Positions 1 through 8,444 of a stretch of 64,000 nt of DNA are shown one piece after another. A program made the position numbers and the translations under genes. Source of the stretch: Hahella sp. HNIBRBA332 (GTDB taxonomy: Bacteria; Pseudomonadota; Gammaproteobacteria; Pseudomonadales; Oleiphilaceae); assembly GCF_030719035.1 (NCBI RefSeq), contig NZ_CP132203.1, positions 62,001 to 126,000 of the forward strand, read 5' to 3'. The stretch's first letter is position 1, and each line of letters starts with the position of its first letter. Below the pieces are notes generated by a model. It searched no databases and had not been told where the DNA came from. It saw only the letters and a program-made list of their open reading frames with translations.

Positions 1-116
1 CCCTTGTTGGCGCGATCCGTGCCGCTGGTCTGGCCGCCCAGGTCCTCCGTCTCGATGCGCAGATTCCCCGTCACCGTTAATTCGGTCCCGGGGACGGTAA
101 AGTCGTTCAGTCTCAT
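1..116 (-). CDS. Phage late protein, N-terminal fragment (cut by window edge)
   Basis: The reading frame starts with ATG at 116-114 and runs off the left edge. Its first residues read MRLNDFTVPGTELTVTGN. The start overlaps the stop of the upstream gene as ATGA, so the two are translationally coupled. The position distal to the tail fibre genes suggests a minor tail or baseplate-associated protein. I cannot name the family from 38 residues. Confidence 0.6.
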   Translation of the reverse strand, partial: MRLNDFTVPGTELTVTGNLRIETEDLGGQTSGTDRANK

Positions 117-1015
117 AATCCGAAAGTCTCTTTTAAAAAGGTGAGCTGACCCGTTCCGGCGACGAACAACGCCCCCGCCGTCAGCACGTATTCATGCCCC
201 GGCGCGCCGGGCGCTTGTAGTTGCGCCGCCACTGCCGACGCATCGCCCTGGGCGTAAAGCGCATACCCCGCCTGACCAGTCAGCTGGCCTTTTAACTGGT
301 CGTAGTGGCTTTGCAGTTCTTTTAAGCGTTGGCGCTTACGCGCGATTACGGCTTGTAACTCCGCTATCGGGCTTGGTGTTTCCGACGCGTAACCCTGCGC
401 CGTCGCCAGCTGTGCCCCGACCGCGCGCCCGTGCTGCGCCAGGTGGTGAACTTGGATACCATCGCGCGCCGTCCAGGGTGGCGTCAGGGGCGCATCCGGC
501 AGGATGAATTTTTCCTGCTCCAGGGTGGCCAGCTGCGCCGCCCGCCGCTGCGCCAGTTGCAGTTCCGGCGTGGGGAATACCGCATTGAAGGCCGCCAAGC
601 GTTCGGCGAAGCCCGCCAGATCCCGCGCCACGATCAACACGGCCACCGCGTCCAGCAGGCCACGGGGTCGGCCTGCGTCCTGGGCGTCAGTCAGTTTCGC
701 CGCCAGGCGCGCCGCCGCATTGGGCGCGGACAGGTAACGATAAAGCCCGCTGCCATCGCCCACGCCTTCCTGAAACGGATGCACGCATAGGGTCTGGCCT
801 TCATAGCGCATAAGCGCCAGGTAAGCGTCCCGCGCTGCCGCCGCTTCGCTCGCCTGCGCCGCCAAAGGGTTGCACGCATAGGATAAAGACACGCCTTGCA
901 CCCGGGCGCTAGCCTGGGCCAGGGACGCGTCCGCGCCAGCCAGGATCGGCGCCGCCAGGGCGACGGCTTGCGCCTCGATGTTTGACGCGTTGAACGCGGT
1001 CAGTCGCCAACGCAT
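113..1015 (-). CDS. Phage late protein of unknown function
   Basis: About 300 residues, alanine- and glutamine-rich, with a likely coiled-coil segment near the C-terminus (RKRQRLKELQSHYDQLKGQL). A start at 1015 is chosen because it overlaps the previous stop as TGATG; an in-frame ATG 33 bases upstream would add 11 residues inside the preceding gene. It sits between the fibre assembly gene and another tail gene in a tightly coupled late operon. I do not recognise the family. A structural or assembly role is inferred only from position. Confidence 0.75.
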   Translation of the reverse strand: MRWRLTAFNASNIEAQAVALAAPILAGADASLAQASARVQGVSLSYACNPLAAQASEAAAARDAYLALMRYEGQTLCVHPFQEGVGDGSGLYRYLSAPNAAARLAAKLTDAQDAGRPRGLLDAVAVLIVARDLAGFAERLAAFNAVFPTPELQLAQRRAAQLATLEQEKFILPDAPLTPPWTARDGIQVHHLAQHGRAVGAQLATAQGYASETPSPIAELQAVIARKRQRLKELQSHYDQLKGQLTGQAGYALYAQGDASAVAAQLQAPGAPGHEYVLTAGALFVAGTGQLTFLKETFGL

Positions 1016-1356
1016 CAGGAACGATCCGGCGCACTGGGCCGCATGCACTGCGGAAAGTCCGTCTGCTGGGGATAATCGCGCAGGGCGCAGCGATACGCCC
1101 GCCAGCGCTGCGCCTGGCCGTCGCTGTCGCGGTCCTCCACTTTGAATAATTCAATGTCCGCCCGTTTCAGTTCGGCGTCGCGCCAGGCGCGTTCCGCGCT
1201 CATTTTGGCGGCCAGCGCCGCCGCGTCATGATCGAAGGGAATCAGCGTCGCCTCGCCCGCGTCCACCTCGGCCAGGATCTGGCGGCGATGGCGGCGCGGA
1301 TAGGTGGTGGCCTGACATATAAACTCGCCAAACTGGTTTTCTATATAGCGTTTCAT
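1015..1356 (-). CDS. Phage tail fibre assembly / tail assembly chaperone-like protein
   Basis: About 113 residues directly downstream of the tail fibre gene, where P2-like phages place the fibre assembly gene. The C-terminal pattern WRAYRCALRDYPQQTDFP resembles the W-x-YR-x-LRD motif of tail assembly chaperones of the Phage_tail_APC type. A start at 1356 (MKRYIENQF) is preferred over an upstream ATG at 1404 because AAGGAG lies at the right distance before it and the longer form would overlap the fibre gene. It probably assists folding or trimerisation of the fibre; that role comes from position and motif. Confidence 0.75.
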   Translation of the reverse strand: MKRYIENQFGEFICQATTYPRRHRRQILAEVDAGEATLIPFDHDAAALAAKMSAERAWRDAELKRADIELFKVEDRDSDGQAQRWRAYRCALRDYPQQTDFPQCMRPSAPDRS

Positions 1357-1372
1357 CTTCGTGACTGACTCC

Positions 1373-3187
1373 TTAAAAGCGGGCGTCCAAAATGGCTCGG
1401 CCATGTCTGATCGCAGTGTGTCCGCTGCCGTTAGGCTGCATCGTGATATAACAATTTTTATCGGAGATCCCTTCCGCCTGCGCCCAGTCGCCGCCGTCGT
1501 AAGACAGGTCCAACAAACTGACCGCCGGCGACACGCGCATGGTGGGATACCATAGGCTACCCACCGTGAAGCGCTCCTTGTCGGTGGTCCATCCTTGCAA
1601 GTAGGGAATCGTCAGCGCGCGGTAATAGCGTTGGCATTGCGCCAGGGCTTCATGCAATGAAATCGGTTCGAAGTCGGTGGAGCGGTGGCCTTGCTCCAAT
1701 TGCAACGCATGCAGGCGCAGCTGGTGATTGATTGCGGCGCTGAAGCCGTAATCCGACGCGTCCTCAAAATGCACTGAGACAATCAGCCCCGCGCCGGTCC
1801 TTTCCGGGTCCAGATGCCAGTCGCCGAATTCAAAGGCGATTTCCGCCTCCTGGTAAGGAAACGACGCGTCGCCGGCCACCTCCACCGCCTTCCAGCCCAG
1901 CAAAATACTGGTGTCGTGGTTGTGCGCCGCCAGGGCCAGCTTGCCCCGGTAATTGGCGCTGAAGCGGATTTTAAACACCAGGCTCACTTTGTCGGCCTTG
2001 TTAAGGTAGGTCAGCGGCTGCAAGGTCGTGGCCTCGATGAACTGGGCCACGCTCACCAGCGCCCGCGATGACGCCGTGGCGGTGCAGGTCAGCGCCAGGC
2101 CGATTTTGTCGTCAAGCAGATGGGCGTTGAACTGGCCGTTGAATTCACTCAGCCGGTGCAGCTTCCAGCCGTCCGCCAGGTAGGTTCCCTGGGTTGGGGC
2201 CAGCACCTGGGGGCCGGTTTGCCACACGGCGCAAAAGGGGTTGATCAACAGGTTCTTGCGCCCGGATTTGAGGTCGCTGTATTGCGTCTGGCGCAGGTAT
2301 TGCGGGTGCGGGTCAGGCGTCGCCTGGTGCGCCTCCAGCGCCGCCTGAATCGCCGCCGCCGACGTGGTGCGGCGATCCGTCACGGCGCCGTCCTGGGCAA
2401 TGTCCGCCAGCTTCGCCACGTAATGGCGCACGCCGTGGGCGTCGGGGCCGCCTTCGACCTGATCCGCGACGATCACCTGAAAGCGCGGCTCGACGCCGCT
2501 CACGTCGCCCACCAGGGCGGCGTCCACCCATACGCTGGCGGGGGAATGCGGGACCGTGATAAACAGCGGTTCCGTCTGCTCGATGCGCACGCCGCCCACA
2601 TAGCCGACGCCAGGCTGTAATTCGAAACGAGAGCCTGATTTCACCAGCTTGAAGCCGTTCTGTATAAACGCCGCCGGGCCGTAGAGATCCTGATTGCTCA
2701 GGCGCTCGCGTTCGTCGATGCCCAGCAGGCGGGCGGTGAAATCAATTTGCCAGGTGTCGGCGCTCACTGTTATGTCCGTCAGCGACTGCGCGCCGTTGAA
2801 CTCCAGCATAAAGTTGCGGGTGATATTGTTGCCGGTGACGCTGCCCTGGGTTTTTCGCTTCTGTTGCAGCGGCACATGGGCGATGGCCACCACCGCGTTA
2901 TCGTCAGTAGTGGACACCAGGCCGATCCAGTTAAACGCAAAGTCGCCCTGGGTGCTGTCCAGGCTCAGCGAATACACCACCAGGTTAGGGTTGACGTAAC
3001 CCACTTGGGTGACGCCGCCAGAAAACACCTGGCGGCTGTCTTCCGGCAAGCCTTCGTGTCGGTCGATGGGCGCGGCGGGGTCCAGCCCCGGCACATTCGC
3101 CAAGACAAAGGCGTCGATGGTCAGCGGCGCGCCCGCCGCTTGTTTCTGGGCGATCAGCCGTTCCCCGGCGAGGGTGATCACAGGCAT
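1373..3187 (-). CDS. Tail fibre protein (P2 gpH-like N-terminus)
   Basis: 604 residues. The N-terminal ~150 residues (ITLAGERLIAQKQAAG, then VPGLDP and FNWIGL) match the conserved tail-collar/fibre attachment domain of P2-type phages (DUF3751 family). The middle has a HPQYL motif typical of fibre repeats. The C-terminal ~280 residues look like a variable carbohydrate-binding tip domain with beta-rich composition. AAAGGAG lies a few bases before the start. The protein joins the baseplate and determines host recognition. It is followed by its presumed assembly factor. Confidence 0.9.
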   Translation of the reverse strand: MPVITLAGERLIAQKQAAGAPLTIDAFVLANVPGLDPAAPIDRHEGLPEDSRQVFSGGVTQVGYVNPNLVVYSLSLDSTQGDFAFNWIGLVSTTDDNAVVAIAHVPLQQKRKTQGSVTGNNITRNFMLEFNGAQSLTDITVSADTWQIDFTARLLGIDERERLSNQDLYGPAAFIQNGFKLVKSGSRFELQPGVGYVGGVRIEQTEPLFITVPHSPASVWVDAALVGDVSGVEPRFQVIVADQVEGGPDAHGVRHYVAKLADIAQDGAVTDRRTTSAAAIQAALEAHQATPDPHPQYLRQTQYSDLKSGRKNLLINPFCAVWQTGPQVLAPTQGTYLADGWKLHRLSEFNGQFNAHLLDDKIGLALTCTATASSRALVSVAQFIEATTLQPLTYLNKADKVSLVFKIRFSANYRGKLALAAHNHDTSILLGWKAVEVAGDASFPYQEAEIAFEFGDWHLDPERTGAGLIVSVHFEDASDYGFSAAINHQLRLHALQLEQGHRSTDFEPISLHEALAQCQRYYRALTIPYLQGWTTDKERFTVGSLWYPTMRVSPAVSLLDLSYDGGDWAQAEGISDKNCYITMQPNGSGHTAIRHGRAILDARF

Positions 3188-3200
3188 GGTAAAAACTCCT

Positions 3201-3797
3201 TTAAAGTCGTGCGACGAACAGTTGTGAATCGTGGTGAGGCTCCGCCAGACGTAAGGTCAGGCGCAGGCTGTTAGGCAAGGTCGCCGTCAGGGTGTGCTGG
3301 TCCCAGTCGAACGTCCCGACGGACACGGCGAGGGTGACCGGGGTAATCAGTTCAAATTCGTAACGGCGACAGGTGCGCCCGTACATTTGCAGGATGATCC
3401 GCAATAGCTCCGGGTTGGCGCTCAGCTGACCGTCGGACAGGCGCAGGGTGATGACGTCCCAGTCCCGCCCCGGGGCGCGTTCCTCGATCTCCACATAGCC
3501 CACCCCCAGCCGTTGCAGAATACGTTTGAAGCCGGCGACGCTGCCGGCGTCCACCGCGTTGGCGTAGGCGTACTTCACCCGCAGCCGATAGAGGCTTTCC
3601 GGTTCGCCGGTAAAGCGCGCGATATTGCGCTGCCAGGCGAGCAGATCCAGCACGCCCAGGGCGCAGGTTTCCGCGTCGGTCTGACGCAGCGGCCAGCGCA
3701 GCCAGTGTTCCACCCGCTCCCAGTAACGGCGGGCGGCGCGGGCCAGCTTGGCCAGCTGCTCCCCGCCCAGCCAAAACGGCAATTTAATCTCGATCAT
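3201..3797 (-). CDS. Baseplate/tail protein I (P2 gpI family)
   Basis: 198 residues, placed between gpJ and the fibre gene exactly as in P2. The segment around residues 45-100 (LGVLDLLAWQRNI, then LYRLRVKYAYANAVDAGS) is characteristic of phage tail protein I. The start overlaps the end of gpJ by four bases (ATGA), so translation is coupled. In P2 this protein forms part of the baseplate wedge connecting gpJ to the fibre. Length is normal for the family. Confidence 0.88.
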   Translation of the reverse strand: MIEIKLPFWLGGEQLAKLARAARRYWERVEHWLRWPLRQTDAETCALGVLDLLAWQRNIARFTGEPESLYRLRVKYAYANAVDAGSVAGFKRILQRLGVGYVEIEERAPGRDWDVITLRLSDGQLSANPELLRIILQMYGRTCRRYEFELITPVTLAVSVGTFDWDQHTLTATLPNSLRLTLRLAEPHHDSQLFVARL

Positions 3798-4963
3798 GGC
3801 AGGGTCACCGTCAGCGACTTCAACCGGGGAATGTCCATCTGGCTGGTGATATCGCTCGTTTTAAAATCAATGGACGCCAGCGCCGGAAACGCCGTGTGTA
3901 GCTCCTGCGCCAGGCGGCTGAAGGAAAACCGGCTAAACGGAAAGGTCCGCGTCGGCTGGTAGTCCTGATTCTCCCGAAACGCGGCCCGGATAAACTGCGT
4001 CACCGCCAGCCTTAACTGCTCCCGCGCGGCGGCGTCCAGATGACTGACCGCCCACAGATCCGCGCTGACGTCGTGCAGGGTTTCCGGCATGGCGAACACT
4101 TGCAGATCATCGCCGTGGCCGTGGTTGCCCTCGTCAGAGATCCGCGCCTGGATGCGCGCCAAAAAGGCCGCGTCGGGCGTGCCGGTTTCAAACAAGATAA
4201 AGGCGTTGGCCGTGCCGGGACCGCGCGGCGCTTCATGCTCAAAAAACACGTTGTCCACGCTGACGCCGTCGAAACTGGCGATGATCGCCGTATACACCGC
4301 GTCGGTGTGCCATTGGTTCACCGCGCTGAACTGGTTGCGCACCCGCAGGCGCAAGGCGTCGTCGGTCTCGCGATCCGCGCCTGGATGCAACAGCCAGTTG
4401 TCCAGATTGGTGACCATCACCCCGGGGATGGGGTTCGGCGTCACCGCGTAATAGCCCGCCGCCAGGTTGTAACCGCTGCCCGTGTCCGCCGCTTCCACTT
4501 CCACCAGCAAGTGGGCTTCGCCGTCTTTAAAGCGTTGCGCTCGGGTGGTCTGTAGACGATAGATGCGCCCGTTAATGCTCGCGCTTTGAATCCAGGTTCC
4601 CGCCGCGATTTCCAACTCGCCCGACAAATCGCCCCGAGTGAACTGCACGCGCCCGCGCGCCTTGGCCGCCTGCTTGCGCTCCACCGCCACGCCCCAGGCC
4701 AGCAGATCCAGGGCGGAGCCGCTGGCGGTCTTCACGAACATTTGCGGCAGCACACCAGTAATCAGCAGATCCACCAGCCATAGCACGGGCTTGGTCACCA
4801 GCGCCGACACGATGCGCCACCAGGGCGAATACTCGCTGTTGTTGTTGAACGCCACGCCTTGGGCGGCGACTTCGTTTTCCCAGACGGTTCTTAGTTCCGC
4901 CTCGGTGGTCGGAATGCCCGCCTCTTTGACCAGGCGCGCAAAGTCCGCGTGGTGATCGTTCAT
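3794..4963 (-). CDS. Baseplate assembly protein J (P2 gpJ / gp47-like)
   Basis: 389 residues with the baseplate J signature: an N-terminal helical region, the DLLAWGVAVERKQA segment near residue 95, beta-rich domains with FTRGDLSGELEIAAG, and GADRETDDALRLRVRNQF near residue 195. It overlaps neighbours by four bases on both sides, giving a coupled DUF2590-J-I cassette. It is a wedge component of the contractile-tail baseplate. Confidence 0.92.
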   Translation of the reverse strand: MNDHHADFARLVKEAGIPTTEAELRTVWENEVAAQGVAFNNNSEYSPWWRIVSALVTKPVLWLVDLLITGVLPQMFVKTASGSALDLLAWGVAVERKQAAKARGRVQFTRGDLSGELEIAAGTWIQSASINGRIYRLQTTRAQRFKDGEAHLLVEVEAADTGSGYNLAAGYYAVTPNPIPGVMVTNLDNWLLHPGADRETDDALRLRVRNQFSAVNQWHTDAVYTAIIASFDGVSVDNVFFEHEAPRGPGTANAFILFETGTPDAAFLARIQARISDEGNHGHGDDLQVFAMPETLHDVSADLWAVSHLDAAAREQLRLAVTQFIRAAFRENQDYQPTRTFPFSRFSFSRLAQELHTAFPALASIDFKTSDITSQMDIPRLKSLTVTLP

Positions 4964-5277
4964 AGATAAAACTCGATGTGTCCGTATTTCAGGGTTTTGG
5001 CGGTGATATAAACCGTTTCCAGATCCGTGCGCGTAACCTTGGCCGTGCCAGGCGTAATGCGGGCGTCGTTCTCCACCCGGGTTTCGATGCGGCTCAGGTT
5101 CAACGCCACTTTTTCCGGGTTGCGCTCGCCGATCAGCTCCACCAGCAGACCGCTGTCGCGGATCATGTGTTTGATATCCTGGGCGATGGACGCGCGCCCG
5201 CTGATTTCCTGCGGCACGCCGATGGCGTCCAGGCTGATATCGTTGTTAACGATAAAAAGATCGATAAAGTCCGCCAT
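4960..5277 (-). CDS. DUF2590 family baseplate protein (gpW-like position)
   Basis: 105 residues beginning MADFIDLFIVNNDISLD. The compact alpha/beta protein occupies the position of P2 gpW (gp25-like baseplate protein), directly before gpJ and overlapping it by four bases. The sequence matches my recollection of the DUF2590 family of HP1-like phages. A gp25-like role at the baseplate hub is inferred from gene order. Confidence 0.8.
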   Translation of the reverse strand: MADFIDLFIVNNDISLDAIGVPQEISGRASIAQDIKHMIRDSGLLVELIGERNPEKVALNLSRIETRVENDARITPGTAKVTRTDLETVYITAKTLKYGHIEFYL

Positions 5278-5280
5278 GCA

Positions 5281-7305
5281 TTACCCCGCCGCCATGCTCA
5301 GTTCGTCCGCCAGCATGAAGCCGTTTACCGGCCCGTTGGCGTTCACCTCCAGTTTCTCCACCGTGACGCCCCGGTTATTAGTCGTATTCGCATTGCTGAC
5401 TTGCTGCAGAAAGCCACCCGGCGGCGTTTGGTTCACTCGGCCTTCGTCCAGGGCCGGCGCAAAGCGTTGGATGTTTTCGCGCTCCTGGCGCACTTTTTCC
5501 GATAGCTGGATCTCGCCGCCGTCGCCGAGGTCGATCCCGGGAATGGCGTTGATCTTGTCTATCAGCCAATCCACCCCGGCGCCGATCACCGCGAACGGGT
5601 CCAGCTGCGCCAGCCAGTCGGTAAACTGCGCCCACCAATCCGGGATCTTTCCAAAGGAATCAATCACCCATCCCGCCAGATCCGCCGCCGCCAACAGGGG
5701 GGCGAATACCGCGCTTAAAAAGGCGTTGTCCTCGATGATCCCGCGTAAGCCGGTCCACTTTTCCACGATCCAGCCCAGGGCGGCGGAGACCGCCGCGCTG
5801 ACTTCGTCCCAATAGATCACCAGGGCGGCCAGGGCCGCGATCAGCGCCACCACGCCCAACACGATCCAGGTAATGGGGTTGGCCAGCAGTGCGGTGGAAA
5901 ACGCCCAGGTCGCCGCCGCGCCAGTCAGTAATGCCGCCCGCATGGCGCTAAAGGCGCCCGCCGCCAGATAGGTTCCTATCTGCAACAGGAACACCGCCGC
6001 ACGTCCGGCGCTGACCGCCAGCGACCAGGCGCGCATCGCCCCAGCTCCCAGCAAAAGCACCGCATGCCAGCCCGCCAGGACCAGCTGGGCGACGCCGGCG
6101 ACCAGGGCGAAGGCGGAGGCCGCCGCCACTAAACCGATCACGGTTAAGGTGGCGATCGCCACCAAACGGGTCAGGTTCGGAAACAAGCGGGTCCAGCGCG
6201 TCAGGGTGTCCGCGCCGGCGGTCAACCGATCTAACAGCGGTTGCAGCAAAGGCAGGAACGCGCGCCCCAGGCTGACCTTGACTGCATTCACGCCCGCCGC
6301 CCAACGCTGCCAGGGATCTATCATGGCCTCGGCCATGGTCCGCGCTTTGTCCATACCGGTCTGCGCGCCCAGCTGGTCAATGGCGCCGGCCAGACCTTGG
6401 GTGTTCTGCATCAGCAGCTTGACCAGGCCCACCGCTTCCGTGGAGCCAAAGGCCGTTTTAAGCAGATCCGCTTTGGCCACCGTGTCGATGTCGCCGAACT
6501 TGCCTTGAATACGGGTCAGGATCTCCACCATGGGCAACAGGCGGCCTTGGCTGTCGGTGAACGCCAGGCCCAGGGCTTTCTGGGCGTTGCCGACGCCGGC
6601 TAGAAACGCCTTGTATTTGGTGCCGGCCTCGGTCCCGCTCATGGTCGCTTGCAGCGAGCCTAAAACCGCCATTTGTTCCGCCATGGTCACGCCCTGGCTT
6701 TGCGCTTCCGCGCCCAGATTGCCAAAAGCCGCCGCCATCTCCGCGCCGGTGGTTTTAAACATCTGCACCGCGCTGGCGGTCTGGCCGGCCAGACGTTGCA
6801 CCCATTGCGCCTTGCCCATCTGTTCCGCCGTGCGCTGAAACACCCCGTACATGGTGCCCATGTAGTTGGTGATCGTGGCGCTGTCGGATTTGGTGGCCTT
6901 GGCCAGTACGCCGCCGGCTTCGGTGAAGGCCGCAAGCTCGCGACCGCTTAGCCCCGCAATCGCGCTTTGAATGTCGTAACTGGAGCGCACAAAATCGTCG
7001 GCGGCTTCGCCGTAACGGATGGAAAAGCGCAAGGCGGTTTCCTCCAGGGTGCGCAAGGCGTCATTGGCCACGCCCAGGCTTTTGACTTCCCCCAAGGCGC
7101 GATCCATCTCGATGGCCGGCCCCAGCATGCTTTCCAGGGCGACGCCCGCGCCCAGTAACCCGGTTGCACCGGCGGCCATCTGCACAAAGCCCCGGGTCGC
7201 GTGCTGGGTCAGCTTATCCAGGCTGTGCTGGATCTTGCCGGCGACGCCGCTCGCTTTATCAATCAGCGACACGCTGAACATCAGCTTTTCGAGTTTGTTG
7301 CTCAT
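5281..7305 (-). CDS. Tail tape measure protein (TP901 type)
   Basis: 674 residues. The N-terminal ~350 residues are helical with the phage tail minor-protein core (SYDIQSAIAGLSGRELAAFT). A block of strongly hydrophobic segments spans about residues 375-500 and is followed by a soluble C-terminus. It lies immediately downstream of the frameshifted chaperone gene, as expected for a tape measure. The protein sets tail length and is threaded into the host envelope at injection. At 674 residues it implies a rather short tail. Confidence 0.93.
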   Translation of the reverse strand: MSNKLEKLMFSVSLIDKASGVAGKIQHSLDKLTQHATRGFVQMAAGATGLLGAGVALESMLGPAIEMDRALGEVKSLGVANDALRTLEETALRFSIRYGEAADDFVRSSYDIQSAIAGLSGRELAAFTEAGGVLAKATKSDSATITNYMGTMYGVFQRTAEQMGKAQWVQRLAGQTASAVQMFKTTGAEMAAAFGNLGAEAQSQGVTMAEQMAVLGSLQATMSGTEAGTKYKAFLAGVGNAQKALGLAFTDSQGRLLPMVEILTRIQGKFGDIDTVAKADLLKTAFGSTEAVGLVKLLMQNTQGLAGAIDQLGAQTGMDKARTMAEAMIDPWQRWAAGVNAVKVSLGRAFLPLLQPLLDRLTAGADTLTRWTRLFPNLTRLVAIATLTVIGLVAAASAFALVAGVAQLVLAGWHAVLLLGAGAMRAWSLAVSAGRAAVFLLQIGTYLAAGAFSAMRAALLTGAAATWAFSTALLANPITWIVLGVVALIAALAALVIYWDEVSAAVSAALGWIVEKWTGLRGIIEDNAFLSAVFAPLLAAADLAGWVIDSFGKIPDWWAQFTDWLAQLDPFAVIGAGVDWLIDKINAIPGIDLGDGGEIQLSEKVRQERENIQRFAPALDEGRVNQTPPGGFLQQVSNANTTNNRGVTVEKLEVNANGPVNGFMLADELSMAAG

Positions 7306-7312
7306 TGAGTCG

Positions 7313-7767
7313 TTACCCTTTTAAGGCTTTGGCGATGCCGTTCGCCACGGCGATTTCGTGTTTACTCCAGTAATCGCGCTCTAAAAATAACGCGAGTCCC
7401 AGGGCGTCTTCGTTGGGCTCCTGCGCGGACAACCACTTGGCGGCGTAGGCGCGTAACTGGTCATAGCCGTTGGCGGCGATCTGGTCCGCTATGCGCTGCG
7501 CTTTTTTGCCACGATGCCCAGGTCCGGGGTGTACTCCTCCAGCACCGCGCCGGCCAGCTGCACCTCCGCGCCGGGCGTGTCGCGGATCAGTTTCACCAGG
7601 GCGTCGCGCTGCTCCTGGGCCACGGTCCCGACCAGAAAGTTATGGCTGGGGGCGATCTTGTTGTTAGGCGTCACCGCGTTGACGTACTTGTTGTACGCCT
7701 CGCGCGTCACCTGAAAGCTAAAGTCCTGGTCCAGCACGGTGAGGTCGATCATCTGTTTAGTGGTCAT
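7313..7767 (-). CDS. Tail assembly chaperone, predicted -1 frameshift product
   Basis: The zero-frame gene ends in GCA AAA AAG CGC AGC GCA TAG. The heptamer A AAA AAG at 7507-7501 is the classic -1 slippery sequence. Slipping there opens a 62-codon extension reading AQRIADQIAANGYDQL and ending in WSKHEIAVANGIAKALKG, with TAA at 7315-7313 just before the tape measure start. The product would have 151 residues. P2 gpE/E' and lambda gpG/GT use the same arrangement, and the extension normally contacts the tape measure. The site and open frame are seen directly; frameshifting itself is inferred. Confidence 0.85.
7489..7767 (-). CDS. Tail assembly chaperone, zero-frame product (P2 gpE-like)
   Basis: 92 residues beginning MTTKQMIDLTVLDQDFSF, with the look of the Phage_TAC family of small tail assembly chaperones. 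It sits between the lysis genes and the tape measure gene and provides the N-terminal part of the frameshift product described separately. AGGGGAAAA precedes the ATG. It likely coats the tape measure during tail assembly. The start overlaps the holin gene by 11 bases. Confidence 0.87.
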   Translation of the reverse strand: MTTKQMIDLTVLDQDFSFQVTREAYNKYVNAVTPNNKIAPSHNFLVGTVAQEQRDALVKLIRDTPGAEVQLAGAVLEEYTPDLGIVAKKRSA

Positions 7768-7972
7768 GGTTTTCCCCTTGGTTTTCTAATGCCCGTTTGC
7801 GGGCGAGTTCTAAATGCTTTTGCTTGTAACACCAGTTCATCACGAAGGTGGCCACGCCAATCAGCAGGCCGCCGAGCGCCACCCATTGATTGAACGTCAG
7901 GCCGGCCACGGTGGTGATCGCCGAGGCCGCATAGTTGGTTACGACGGCTGACTTTTCCGGCACCTTAACCAC
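7757..7972 (-). CDS. HP1-family phage holin
   Basis: 71 residues with one or two hydrophobic segments (about 10-50, including VALGGLLIGVATFVMNWCYK) followed by a basic, charged C-terminus (KQKHLELARKRALEN). Size, topology and position match the HP1-family holins of P2/HP1 phages, which permeabilise the inner membrane to release or activate the endolysin. It overlaps genes on both sides, consistent with a coupled lysis cassette. Confidence 0.85.
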   Translation of the reverse strand: MVKVPEKSAVVTNYAASAITTVAGLTFNQWVALGGLLIGVATFVMNWCYKQKHLELARKRALENQGENHDH

Positions 7973-8444
7973 CTCGCTTAGCCTTAACCGCTTTGACGAT
8001 CAGAGGGGTGACGTTCTTCACCGCCCGCTCGCCAAATAAAAAGCCCAGCACCAGCACGTTGATGGTGATCAGCGCGGTTTGTTGTTGTTCGTTCAGGGTC
8101 CAGGCGCTGAACCACATCCAATCCAGATACAGGGTGACGAAGCCCCAGACCGGGCGCTGACAGCCCCGCAAAAACAGCATGAGCGGCCCCAGGATGGGCA
8201 GGCGCAGCAAGTCTTTGGCGCTGCCTTCCAGTTCTTTGATGCGCTCGGTTAACTGCTTTTCCGCCGCCTGGCGCGCGTGCTCCGCCTGACGCTTTTTCTC
8301 CAGTTCCAGGTTTTGCAGCGCCAGCTGCACATTAGCGCGCTGCGCCTCGCTCATGTCTGGTGGGAAGTAGTCTTTGACCACCTGGTAAGCCGACTCCGCC
8401 AGGCCGCCGGTCATCACGTCCACGACTTTGCTTAACAGGCTCAT
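7965..8444 (-). CDS. Second holin-like protein (3TM holin type)
   Basis: 159 residues. The first ~95 residues are soluble and helical (AQRANVQLALQNLELEKKRQ). The C-terminal part has two or three hydrophobic stretches (LPILGPLMLFLRG, VWGFVTLYLDWMWF, ALITINVLVLGFLFGE). This resembles the GTA/phage holin 3TM family, including the R-P-V-W element. The start at 8444 overlaps the preceding stop as ATGA; a longer frame to 8516 would lie inside the neighbour and is rejected. Together with the 71-residue protein it suggests a two-component holin or holin/antiholin. Confidence 0.75.
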   Translation of the reverse strand: MSLLSKVVDVMTGGLAESAYQVVKDYFPPDMSEAQRANVQLALQNLELEKKRQAEHARQAAEKQLTERIKELEGSAKDLLRLPILGPLMLFLRGCQRPVWGFVTLYLDWMWFSAWTLNEQQQTALITINVLVLGFLFGERAVKNVTPLIVKAVKAKRGG

